Of a DNA stretch of 49,838 bases, positions 15,213-24,006 are shown piece after piece. The stretch's first letter is position 1; each line of letters begins with the position of its first letter. The position numbers and the translations under genes were made by a program. The notes under the pieces are model-generated. The model was not told the DNA's origin. It saw only the letters and a program-made list of their open reading frames with translations, and did not search any database. Source of the stretch: an uncultured PS1 clade bacterium (GTDB lineage: Bacteria; Pseudomonadota; Alphaproteobacteria; RS24); NCBI GenBank assembly GCA_902624095.1, contig CACNWB010000012.1, forward strand, positions 1-49,838, given 5' to 3'.

Positions 15213-18200
15213 ATGTTTGGATTTATAACCCAGGCGATGCGGCGCAGCCGCGCCGTTGTTGCAATTTTGTTCGGGCTTTTGTTTGGCGGCATAACCGCAT
15301 ATCAAACCCTGCCGATTGAGGCAGACCCTGATATTCCGATACCCTTTATTTATGTGGGCGTGGTGCTGCCAGGCATTGCACCCGAAGATGCCGAACGCCT
15401 GCTGGTCAAGCCGATGGAGCTGGAACTTCGTAATTTGACGGGGCTGAAAGAAATGCGCGCGGTTGCATCACAAAATTACGGCGCCGTCATTCTCGAATTC
15501 GATGTCAGCTTTGATAAAGATCAAGCATTGCTTGATGTCCGCGAAAAAATAGATCGCGTTAAATCCGAACTACCTGACGATGCCGAAGAGCCGGATGTAC
15601 GCGAGTTTAACGCTAGCTTGTTTCCAGTCATGATGGTCAGCCTTTCAACAGAAGGCTCCGAGCGAGCGCTTTTTAAACACGCGCAAATACTAAAAGACCA
15701 ACTTACTGCGCTGCCCAATGTGCTGGAAGCCAATATGCTGGGCAACCGTGAAGAAGTGCTTGAAATAATCATCGACCCGCGCACGCTGTTGCACTACAAA
15801 ATTTCTGCCGAAGAGATTTTCGCTACGCTGTCGCGCAATAATCAGCTTGTCCCAGCTGGCAATATTGACAGCGGCGTCGGCCGGTTTTCGATTAGCGTGC
15901 CCGGGCTTATTGAAAACGCCGAAGACATCTACAATCTGCCGATCCGCCAGGAAGCCGACGCCGTAGTGCGACTTTCCGATGTAGCTGAAATTCGCCGTGG
16001 ATTCAAAGACCCTGACACCTATGCCCGCTTCAACGGCACACCGACCATCTCAATCGAGGTGACCAAGCGCATCGGGGCCAATGTGGTGGACACCACACGC
16101 AATATTCGCGCGGCCACGCAAGAAGTGACCGCCGACTGGCCAGAAAATATTAAAGTCGATTTCTCATTCGACATTTCTAGCTTTATTTTCGAAATGATCG
16201 GCACGCTGCAAACGTCAATTACCAATGCAATCCTGCTGGTGATGATCCTTGTGATTTCTGCACTGGGCCTCCGGTCGGCCATGATGGTCGGGCTGGCCAT
16301 TCCAACATCCTTTCTACTCGGTTTTCTCATCATCGATCTAATGGGTATGACGGTCAACCAGATGATCATGTTCGGGCTGGTTCTGTCTGTCGGCATTTTG
16401 GTCGACGGGGCCATCGTGGTGGTTGAGTATGCAGACCGAAAAATGGCCGAAGGGCTGAACCGCAAGGAAGCTTACGCCATGGCCGCGGACCGCATGTTGT
16501 GGCCGATAATTGCCTCAACCTCGACAACCTTGGCCGCCTTCGCCCCGATGCTTTTGTGGCCAGGAGTTACGGGCCGCTTCATGTCCTATCTGCCGCTGAC
16601 TGTGATTATAGTTTTGTCGGCTTCGCTTTTAACGGCCATGGTTTTTTTACCGGTTGTCGGCGGGTTGATCGGGCGCTCAGAACAACGCGGTGACAAATTA
16701 CTGACCAGCCTGAGTGCGGAAAATGAACTTGATATCGAGACCGCGCCGGGCATGACCGGCAAATATTTGCGGTTGCTGGAAAGGTGCATTCGCCACCCGA
16801 TTATTTCCGTCTCATCGGCTTTGGCAATTCTTTTTGGCGTGATTCTACTTTACGACAGATTTGGCAATGGCGTTGAATTTTTCACGCCGATCGAACCCAT
16901 ACAGGCCAATATTTTCATCAAGGCGCGGGGCAATCTGTCGGTCGACGAAATCGATGCGGCCACACGCAAGGTAGAGAATATAGTTCTGTCAACACCCGGC
17001 ATTTTCGCGGCCTTTACCGAAACCGGGCCCGGCGTTAGACATGGGGGCAGCAATCCGGCATTTGATGAAGATGCGCCGCGCGATATGGTCGGGCGCTTAC
17101 TGGTTGAGTTCACGCATTTTTCCTCGCGCAAACCCTCGTCGCAAATCCTTCAAGATATTCGCGATCAAACCGCCTCCATTCCTGGTATTCAGGTGCTGGT
17201 CGTTGCGCGCGAGCAAGGCCCACCAACCGGACAGGCCTTGCAGGTTGAATTGAGCGGCACGAATAATCAAAACCTCTATGACGCCGCCACGCAAATTCGC
17301 GGCTTTTTGGAAGAGCGCCCGGATTTATTTGCCTCCATTGAAGACACCCTCCCATTGCCGGGCATCGAATGGGACATCACCGTGGACCGCGAGGCAGCCG
17401 CCCGCTTCAACGCAGATATTGAGACACTGGGCTCGATGGTTCAGATGGTGACGGACGGTATTTTGATCGGTCATTACCGACCCGATGACTCCGAAGACGA
17501 AATTGAAATTCGCGCACGATATCCCTATGCCGATCGCTCATTCGATCAACTCGACCAGCTCAGAGTCAGCACTCCTGCAGGCAATGTGCCGATTACCAAT
17601 TTCGTAACGCGCACTGCCGATGAGGAGACTGGCAGCGTCAATCGCATTGACGGTGTGCGCGTTGTCGATATCAAGGCCGAAACAGCCATTGACCCCGAAA
17701 CCGGCCTGCCCTATCTCGCTGTCATTGGCGAACAGGCATTTTTGTCCTGGATGTCGACCCAGACCCTGCCCGACGGAGTGCGTTACCGCCTCCGGGGAGC
17801 CAATGAGGAAACTGAAGCGGCGGCAAACTTTTTGGGCTTTGCCATGCTTGCCTCTCTGATGCTCATGTTCGTTATTTTGCTAATGCAATTCAACAGCATC
17901 TACTACACCTTCCTGACCCTTTCAACGGTTGTGCTGTCAACCGTCGGTGTATTGCTTGGTATGGTCGTTACAGGCCAGACCTTCAGCGTGATTATGAGCG
18001 GTACCGGCGTTGTCGCATTGGCCGGGATTGTGGTGAACAATTCGATTGTGCTGATCGACACCTATCAGCGGCTCCTGGAAAACGGCATGGATCGCGTCAC
18101 GGCAATTTTGAAAACCTCTGGACAACGCCTGCGCCCGATTTTGCTGACCACCGTTACCACCATGATCGGGTTGTTTCCAATGGCGATACAAGCTTCGGTC

Positions 18201-18410
18201 GACGTGATGAACCGCACCATTCAATTTGGCGTACCGACCTCGGCCTGGTGGGTGCAAATGGCGACGGCGATAATTTTCGGGCTGGGCTTTTCAACGCTTT
18301 TGACCCTCATTCTTGTCCCGGTAATGCTAGCTTTGCCAGAACAATTGCGCAATACCGTGTGGCGCCAGCAAGTTGCCGATTTAAGCGGGCAAATGGGCCG
18401 GCGCAGTTGA
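15213..18410 (+). CDS. RND family efflux transporter permease
   Basis: The 1065-residue product has AcrB/MexB-type size and architecture. It has an N-terminal membrane segment (AVVAILFGLLFGGITAYQTLPI), the first large periplasmic loop and a first membrane bundle. The bundle contains the family motif GILVDGAIVVVEYADR (proton-relay region). A second periplasmic loop and a second bundle follow (LASLMLMFVILLMQF, GVVALAGIVVNNSIVLIDTY, LRPILLTTVTTMIGLFP). It exports compounds by proton antiport with the adaptor encoded just upstream. Sequence features resemble the hydrophobe/amphiphile group rather than the heavy-metal group. It is convergent with psd, 10 bp apart, with no evident terminator. Confidence 0.93.
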   Translation: MFGFITQAMRRSRAVVAILFGLLFGGITAYQTLPIEADPDIPIPFIYVGVVLPGIAPEDAERLLVKPMELELRNLTGLKEMRAVASQNYGAVILEFDVSFDKDQALLDVREKIDRVKSELPDDAEEPDVREFNASLFPVMMVSLSTEGSERALFKHAQILKDQLTALPNVLEANMLGNREEVLEIIIDPRTLLHYKISAEEIFATLSRNNQLVPAGNIDSGVGRFSISVPGLIENAEDIYNLPIRQEADAVVRLSDVAEIRRGFKDPDTYARFNGTPTISIEVTKRIGANVVDTTRNIRAATQEVTADWPENIKVDFSFDISSFIFEMIGTLQTSITNAILLVMILVISALGLRSAMMVGLAIPTSFLLGFLIIDLMGMTVNQMIMFGLVLSVGILVDGAIVVVEYADRKMAEGLNRKEAYAMAADRMLWPIIASTSTTLAAFAPMLLWPGVTGRFMSYLPLTVIIVLSASLLTAMVFLPVVGGLIGRSEQRGDKLLTSLSAENELDIETAPGMTGKYLRLLERCIRHPIISVSSALAILFGVILLYDRFGNGVEFFTPIEPIQANIFIKARGNLSVDEIDAATRKVENIVLSTPGIFAAFTETGPGVRHGGSNPAFDEDAPRDMVGRLLVEFTHFSSRKPSSQILQDIRDQTASIPGIQVLVVAREQGPPTGQALQVELSGTNNQNLYDAATQIRGFLEERPDLFASIEDTLPLPGIEWDITVDREAAARFNADIETLGSMVQMVTDGILIGHYRPDDSEDEIEIRARYPYADRSFDQLDQLRVSTPAGNVPITNFVTRTADEETGSVNRIDGVRVVDIKAETAIDPETGLPYLAVIGEQAFLSWMSTQTLPDGVRYRLRGANEETEAAANFLGFAMLASLMLMFVILLMQFNSIYYTFLTLSTVVLSTVGVLLGMVVTGQTFSVIMSGTGVVALAGIVVNNSIVLIDTYQRLLENGMDRVTAILKTSGQRLRPILLTTVTTMIGLFPMAIQASVDVMNRTIQFGVPTSAWWVQMATAIIFGLGFSTLLTLILVPVMLALPEQLRNTVWRQQVADLSGQMGRRS

Positions 18411-18420
18411 AGCCCATTTT

Positions 18421-19113
18421 TTAATCTGTAAGCGTGTCGCGCACTGGCTCATTACTGTCGAGGTCTGCCAGCACAGTTTCTCCAGCAATCGCCGTTTGCC
18501 CGATGCTGACCTGCGTTACGGCCCCGACCGGCAAATAGACATCGCAACGGCTGCCGAAGCGTATGAGGCCGAAGCGTTCACCGGCGGTTACTTCCTGATC
18601 CTCATGCACAAAGCACAAAACCCTACGGGCCACCAGACCGGCAATCTGCACGACCACCAGCGTTTTGCCGTCTTCGTTCTCGACCAGCAAAGATTGGCGC
18701 TCATTGGCTTCGCTGGCCTTGTCCAAATCGGCGCTCAGAAACTGGCCAGTGCGGTATAGTGATTTGCGGACCGTGCCGCTCACCGGCATACGGTTCACAT
18801 GCACATTGAATACATTCATGAAAACCGAGACACGCGGGCGCATTTCCAGTCCCAGTCCCAATTCCGGCGGCGGCACGGCCTCGGTAATCATGTTGACGAC
18901 GCCGTCGGCGGGGCTGACGACAAGACCGTTGCGCTGAGGGGTCGTGCGCGCCGGATCGCGGAAAAACCACGCGCACCAGAGTGTCAGCACCAGACCGGTA
19001 TTGCCCAGAAATTCTGAAATGAAATATAGCAGCACGGTCAGCGCCGCGAAAACACCGATAAATTTGTAGCCTTCAGGATGAATAGGGAACAAAAGAGCTG
19101 TTAACGCGCGCAT
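18421..19113 (-). CDS. psd: Phosphatidylserine decarboxylase proenzyme
   Basis: The 230-residue protein is of the short alphaproteobacterial type. Two N-terminal hydrophobic segments (KFIGVFAALTVLLYFISEFLG; NTGLVLTLWCAWFF) precede the catalytic core. Core motifs are VVSPADGVV, SVFMNVFNVHVNRMPVSG and IRFGSRCDVYLP. Self-cleavage before the Ser of the GS pair would create the pyruvoyl group and the two chains. The enzyme converts phosphatidylserine to phosphatidylethanolamine. It follows cimA by 70 nt on the same strand. Its ribosome-binding site GGAGG is enclosed in a hairpin (separate entry). Confidence 0.94.
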   Translation of the reverse strand: MRALTALLFPIHPEGYKFIGVFAALTVLLYFISEFLGNTGLVLTLWCAWFFRDPARTTPQRNGLVVSPADGVVNMITEAVPPPELGLGLEMRPRVSVFMNVFNVHVNRMPVSGTVRKSLYRTGQFLSADLDKASEANERQSLLVENEDGKTLVVVQIAGLVARRVLCFVHEDQEVTAGERFGLIRFGSRCDVYLPVGAVTQVSIGQTAIAGETVLADLDSNEPVRDTLTD

Positions 19114-19114
19114 A

Positions 19115-19158
19115 AAGCCTCCGAAATTACTTAAAGTTTACTTTTAAACTGGAGGCTT
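19115..19158 (-). promoter_or_regulatory. Hairpin sequestering the psd ribosome-binding site
   Basis: Read on the minus strand, AAGCCTCC (19158-19151) is perfectly complementary to GGAGGCTT (19122-19115). The latter contains the only good Shine-Dalgarno of psd, four bases before its ATG. Inside, AGTTTA-AAAG-TAAACT (19150-19135) forms a second perfect 6-bp stem that can stack directly on the outer one. This leaves a 12-nt AT-rich bulge on one side. There is no T run, so it does not look like a terminator for cimA. The natural reading is translational control of psd, by temperature, a protein, or coupling to ribosomes. That reading is inference from the base pairing. Confidence 0.6.
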
Positions 19159-19183
19159 GTCACCACATCCAATTATGACAGGT

Positions 19184-20788
19184 TCAGGCGGGTTTACGCT
19201 CGGGGTCGGCGCTCGCCCCGTCACGAAGAAGTTTGTAATTGACCGCATCCAGCAACGCCTCCAACGAGGCGACAACAATATTGGCGTTTACACCAATGGT
19301 GCGCCATGACTGCCCCTGGCCATCCATACTCTCAATGGTTACGCGTGTAACGGCCTCAGTGCCGGAATTCAGAATACGCACCTTGAAATCCACCAGTCGC
19401 ATTTCGTCTATATAAACGGCATAGCGGCGCAAATCAGCGCGCAAGGCCATATCCAGCGCATTAATCGGGCCATTGCCCGCGCCTTGCGTTTCAACCGTTT
19501 CGCCGTCAATAACTAAAGCGAGCTTGGCAACTGAGCGTGTGCCATGCTCGCGGTCATTGCTGACATTGACCTCATAAGCCTCAACTTTGAAAAATTCCGG
19601 CAACTGCCCCAAATGGCTCAGCGCGAGCAGCTCAAACGACGCGCCAACTCCATCATAGCTGTAGCCTTCGGATTCTTTTTGCTTCACTTCGCGCAAAATA
19701 TGTTCAATCGCCGGGTCTGCGGCATCAAAAGCAATACCAGCCGATGTCAGCCTGTCGACCACATTGCTTTTGCCCGCCTGGTCGGACACTAGAATTGTGC
19801 GGCGATTGCCTACTAGTTCAGGCGCGACATGCTCGTAAGTGGTCGGGTCTTTCATCACTGCTGAGACATGAATGCCACCTTTATGGGCAAAAGCCGATGC
19901 GCCAACATAAGGCGCGTGGCGATTGGGCGTCTGGTTTAGTAATTCATCCAGCAAATTGGAAACACCGCGCAAGGCAGGCAGGTTTTCAATATCAATGCCA
20001 GTATCAAAACTGTCAGCATAGCTGGGTTTGAGCAGGAGGGTCGGAATAAGCGACACCAGATTGGCATTGCCGCAGCGTTCGCCCAAACCGTTAATTGTGC
20101 CCTGTAGCTGGCGCACGCCCGCCTGCACCGCGGCAAGCGTATTTGCGACCGCATTTTCCGTGTCATTATGCGTATGAATACCAAGGTGGTCGCCAGGAAT
20201 ATGATGGGCGACATCCGACACGATTTCGAAAACTTCATCCGGCAATGTGCCGCCATTGGTGTCGCACAACACCACCCAGCGGGCGCCGGCTTCAAGGGCT
20301 GCCGTGGCACATGCCAGCGCATAATCGCGATTGGCTTTATAGCCGTCGAAAAAATGCTCACAATCGATCATAGCTTCGCGCCCGTACTGGCCGACAGCCG
20401 CCACGCTGTCGTGAATGCTTGCGAGATTTTCATCATTGCTGATGCCCAGCGCTACATCGACATGATAATCCCAGCTTTTGGCGACAAGGCACACCGCGCC
20501 TGCTTGTGCGTTGAGCACTTCCATAAATCCGGGGTCATTGCTAGCGCTGCGGCCGGCACGCTTTGTCATGCCAAAGGCCGTCATCACGGCGTTGGTAAGC
20601 TTGCGATCTTCGGCAAAAAATTGGCTGTCAGTCGGGTTGGCACCGGGGTAACCGCCCTCGATATAATCAAGACCCAGACTGTCGAGAGCATTGGCAATGC
20701 GAATTTTATCGGCCAGGGAAAAATCAACGCCGGAGGTCTGCTGCCCGTCGCGCAAGGTAGTGTCGAATAAATACAGGCGTTCGGCCAT
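19184..20788 (-). CDS. cimA: Citramalate synthase
   Basis: The 534-residue protein belongs to the LeuA/homocitrate synthase family. Its N-terminal barrel starts LYLFDTTLRDGQQTSGVDFS and contains DHLGIHTHNDTENAVANTLAAVQAG (metal-binding His) and GLGERCGNANL. The C-terminal part is the LeuA-type regulatory dimer domain. Sequence order fits the long CimA group, which condenses acetyl-CoA and pyruvate to (R)-citramalate for isoleucine synthesis from pyruvate. Feedback control by isoleucine is usual. The start at 20788 lies one base after the gltX stop. Upstream in-frame codons would run into gltX. Co-transcription with gltX and nadE is likely. Confidence 0.88.
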   Translation of the reverse strand: MAERLYLFDTTLRDGQQTSGVDFSLADKIRIANALDSLGLDYIEGGYPGANPTDSQFFAEDRKLTNAVMTAFGMTKRAGRSASNDPGFMEVLNAQAGAVCLVAKSWDYHVDVALGISNDENLASIHDSVAAVGQYGREAMIDCEHFFDGYKANRDYALACATAALEAGARWVVLCDTNGGTLPDEVFEIVSDVAHHIPGDHLGIHTHNDTENAVANTLAAVQAGVRQLQGTINGLGERCGNANLVSLIPTLLLKPSYADSFDTGIDIENLPALRGVSNLLDELLNQTPNRHAPYVGASAFAHKGGIHVSAVMKDPTTYEHVAPELVGNRRTILVSDQAGKSNVVDRLTSAGIAFDAADPAIEHILREVKQKESEGYSYDGVGASFELLALSHLGQLPEFFKVEAYEVNVSNDREHGTRSVAKLALVIDGETVETQGAGNGPINALDMALRADLRRYAVYIDEMRLVDFKVRILNSGTEAVTRVTIESMDGQGQSWRTIGVNANIVVASLEALLDAVNYKLLRDGASADPERKPA

Positions 20789-20789
20789 T

Positions 20790-22136
20790 TCAGTGTTTCC
20801 CGGCCGCTTCCAAACGGGCGACCACCTCATCATAGCCGATATGATACAGCAAATGTTGCATTTCCGGCCCGTGCGACTGACCGGTCAGGGCCATGCGCAA
20901 GGGCATGAACAAGGCTCGCCCGTTTCGGCCGGTTTCGTCTTTCAAGCGTCCCGTCCAGTCCGACCAACTTTCCGTGTCGAGCGGCGCATCTGGCAGTAAA
21001 GCGCGGGCTTGCGCGAGATATTCGGCATCATCGGTCTCGACCACAGGCGTAATGGGCCCGTTTATGAGTGCCACAATATCTTGCATGTCGGCAAATTTCT
21101 CAATATTGCCGCGCATCGCCTCCCAGAATTCGACTTGCGCGGGCGCGCCAATTTCTACTAGGCGTTCGGCCACCACCGCGTAGGGTGTTTCATGTAAAAT
21201 GCGCGCGTTCAGCCGCGTCACATCTTCCGGGTCAAAACGTGCGGGCGCGCGACCCAGCCGCGCCATGTCAAACCCGTCAATAATTTTCTGCATGGTATGC
21301 GCTGGAACCACAGGATCGGCCGTGCCCAAACGTGCAATATGCGCGTTCAGACTTATCGGTTCCAGACCGCTATCGCGCAGGTCCGCCAGTGCCAGCGATC
21401 CAACACGTTTTGACAGGCCGCTACCATCGGCCCCCAGCATTAGTGAAAAATGGGCAAATTCAGGCACTTCACCGCCCAGCGCCGCGATCAACTCAACTTG
21501 CGCGGCGGTATTTGTTACATGGTCTTCGCCCCTGATGACATGGCTGATATTCATATCCAAATCATCCACCACACTGGGCAGCGTGTAGAGCCAACTGCCA
21601 TCGGCGCGGCGAATAACCGGGTCTGATACGCTGGCGGTGTCGATTTTTTGCTCTCCGCGCACGAGATCGCGCCAAGAGACCTGGTTGCCCGAAAGTTTAA
21701 AACGCCAATGCGCAGACCGGCCTTCGGCCTCCAGAGCGGCTTTCTCATCAGACGACAGAGCCAGACCTGCGCGGTCATAAACAGGCGGTTTGCCCCGTGC
21801 AAGCTGGCGTTTGCGTTTGCGCTCCAATTCTTCTGGCGTTTCATAACAGGCATAGACATGGCCTTGCGCAACAAGTGTTTCAAAAACCGCATCATAACGC
21901 TCAAAACGGTCAGACTGGCGGGCGGTTTCATCCCATTTCAGCCCCAGCCAGTCGAGATCGGCCTGAATGGCATCGGCAAAGGCCTGCGTCGAGCGTTCGA
22001 GGTCAGTGTCGTCGAGCCGCAGTACAAACTGGCCATCATGTTTTTTGGCGAACATGAAACAGAACAGAGCGGCGCGGGCATTGCCGACATGCAGCAATCC
22101 CGTTGGGCTGGGGGCGAAGCGCGTTCTAATGGACAT
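20790..22136 (-). CDS. gltX: Glutamate--tRNA ligase
   Basis: The 448-residue class I synthetase attaches glutamate to tRNA. RFAPSPTGLLHVGNARAAL carries the HIGH-like signature (HVGN at 16-19). The KMSKS-like loop is GSGLSKRVGSL (residues 239-248). SDPVIRRADGSWLYTLPSVVDD and HVIRGEDH are typical of bacterial GluRS. The C-terminal anticodon-binding domain is present, so this is not the truncated glutamyl-Q enzyme. Alphaproteobacteria often have two GluRS genes and depend on GatCAB to make Gln-tRNA. Whether this copy is discriminating cannot be told. It lies between nadE (25 bp upstream) and cimA (one base downstream). Confidence 0.93.
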   Translation of the reverse strand: MSIRTRFAPSPTGLLHVGNARAALFCFMFAKKHDGQFVLRLDDTDLERSTQAFADAIQADLDWLGLKWDETARQSDRFERYDAVFETLVAQGHVYACYETPEELERKRKRQLARGKPPVYDRAGLALSSDEKAALEAEGRSAHWRFKLSGNQVSWRDLVRGEQKIDTASVSDPVIRRADGSWLYTLPSVVDDLDMNISHVIRGEDHVTNTAAQVELIAALGGEVPEFAHFSLMLGADGSGLSKRVGSLALADLRDSGLEPISLNAHIARLGTADPVVPAHTMQKIIDGFDMARLGRAPARFDPEDVTRLNARILHETPYAVVAERLVEIGAPAQVEFWEAMRGNIEKFADMQDIVALINGPITPVVETDDAEYLAQARALLPDAPLDTESWSDWTGRLKDETGRNGRALFMPLRMALTGQSHGPEMQHLLYHIGYDEVVARLEAAGKH

Positions 22137-22161
22137 TTGGGGGCGACCTTTTTAATCAGTG

Positions 22162-23835
22162 TTAGCGGGTCAACGCGTCTCGAAACCCGTTGGTAATTGG
22201 ATAGCGCCGGTCGCGCCCGAAATTGCGGGAACCTATTTTGGCACCAGGCGCGGCTTGACGGCGTTTATATTCGGACACATATAGCAGATGTTCGATGCGG
22301 CGCACGACATCCTTTGCATGTCCGCGAGCGACAATTTCATCCACGCCCAGCTCATCCTCTACGAGACAGAACAAAATATCATCCAGCGCTTCGTAAGGCG
22401 GCAGGCTGTCTTCGTCTTTCTGGTCGGGGCGCAGCTCGGCGCTGGGCGGCTTTTCAATAATGGTTACAGGTATCACCACCCCCGCCGGCCCCATGCCAGT
22501 TTCGGGAACATGTCCATTGCGCCAAAGTGCCAGTTTGAAAACTTCCGTTTTGTAAATATCCTTGATGGGGTTGTAGCCGCCATTCATGTCACCATAAAGC
22601 GTCGCATAGCCCACCGACACCTCCGATTTATTTCCGGTGGTAACAACCATGCTGCCAAATTTGTTTGAAACCGCCATTAGAAGCGTGCCGCGCAAGCGCG
22701 ATTGGATATTTTCTTCCGTAATATCCGCATTGGTGCCGACAAACATATCCGACAGAACGGTTTCTACAGCCTCAACTGGCGGCGCAATCGGCACGGTGTC
22801 GAGGCGAATACCAAGTGCACTGGCACAGGCCAAGGCATCGTCAAGGCTCGACTGGCTGGTGTAGCGCGATGGCAGCATGACAGCATGTACATGTTCTGCG
22901 CCCAGCGCATCGACCGCCATGGCCGCGCAAATGGCACTGTCAATGCCACCCGACAGCCCCAGCAAAACACCCGGGAAGCCGTTTTTGTTTACATAGTCGC
23001 GCAAGCCCAGCATCGCCGCCTGATAAATCTGGGCCAAATCATCGGGCACGGAGGCAGCCGCCTGCGGCGAACAGACCCAAGCCCCTTCGCCTGCGCACCA
23101 CTCTGTTACAATAACATCAGACGACCAGACGGCGCCCTGCACCGCAATCGTGCCATCGCCCGCCATGACGAAACTGCCGCCGTCAAACACCAGCTCATCC
23201 TGCCCGCCAAACTGATTGACATAAACTAGCGGCAGGCCCGTTTCGCCCACGCGCGCGCGTGCATGTGCACATCGTTTTTCATGTTTGCCGCGCTCAAATG
23301 GCGACCCGTTGGGCGACACCAGAACCTCTGCGCCTTCTGCCTTCAAATGCGCGCAAACATCGCCAAACCAGATATCCTCACAAATCGGCACCCCTATACG
23401 TACCCCGCGCATTTCAACGGGCGCCGGCAAGGGCCCGGCATGAAACAGGCGTTTTTCGTCGAACACCGCATAATTCGGCAAATGATGCTTGTGGCGCACC
23501 GCCATTTGCCCGCCATCGGCGGCGACCACGCTATTGTGCAACTGCCCGCCATCAATCATGGGCGCTCCAAAAATCAACGCCGGGCCGCCATCGGCGGTCA
23601 GGGCAACCAGATCATCAACCATTTTGCGCGCGCGTGTTAGAAAAGAACGCTTGAGCACAAGATCTTCCGGAGGATAGCCGGTCAAAAACAACTCACCGGC
23701 AACAACAATATCTGCCCCAGAAGCCGCAGCTTCGGCGCGCGCCTGCTTGAGAAGCACGGCATTGCCCGACAAGTCACCCACAATTGGGTTCAACTGCGCC
23801 AGCGCGATTTTGAGTGTATGGGTTTTTGTTGTCAT
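22162..23835 (-). CDS. nadE: Glutamine-hydrolysing NAD(+) synthetase
   Basis: The 557-residue two-domain enzyme makes NAD from deamido-NAD with glutamine-derived ammonia. The N-terminal nitrilase-type glutaminase shows the Glu-Lys-Cys triad: Glu48 (AGELFLTGYPPED), Lys116 (VRHKHHLPNY) and Cys152 (GVPICEDIWF). The C-terminal synthetase domain has the ATP pyrophosphatase loop LLGLSGGIDSAICAAMAVDALG, GNKSEVSVGYATLYGDMNGG and DLPP-like downstream motifs (ELRPDQKDEDSLPPYE). It is the first gene of a minus-strand run nadE-gltX-cimA-psd. The 162-bp interval to the divergent aroG gene presumably holds both promoters, but I see no clear boxes there. Confidence 0.95.
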   Translation of the reverse strand: MTTKTHTLKIALAQLNPIVGDLSGNAVLLKQARAEAAASGADIVVAGELFLTGYPPEDLVLKRSFLTRARKMVDDLVALTADGGPALIFGAPMIDGGQLHNSVVAADGGQMAVRHKHHLPNYAVFDEKRLFHAGPLPAPVEMRGVRIGVPICEDIWFGDVCAHLKAEGAEVLVSPNGSPFERGKHEKRCAHARARVGETGLPLVYVNQFGGQDELVFDGGSFVMAGDGTIAVQGAVWSSDVIVTEWCAGEGAWVCSPQAAASVPDDLAQIYQAAMLGLRDYVNKNGFPGVLLGLSGGIDSAICAAMAVDALGAEHVHAVMLPSRYTSQSSLDDALACASALGIRLDTVPIAPPVEAVETVLSDMFVGTNADITEENIQSRLRGTLLMAVSNKFGSMVVTTGNKSEVSVGYATLYGDMNGGYNPIKDIYKTEVFKLALWRNGHVPETGMGPAGVVIPVTIIEKPPSAELRPDQKDEDSLPPYEALDDILFCLVEDELGVDEIVARGHAKDVVRRIEHLLYVSEYKRRQAAPGAKIGSRNFGRDRRYPITNGFRDALTR

Positions 23836-24006
23836 AACTGTTATTTAGCGCGAGCCGCGGCCACGAACAAGCATTGCGGCATTTGGGCACAAAGGCTTTT
23901 TCGAACTTTGGGATTAGGCTGTTATCACAACAGAAAGACGGGTTACCCCCTTTAAATTTCGAGATAAACCCAGTATATCAGTCTAAAGTTCACCCGGATG
24001 GTTACG

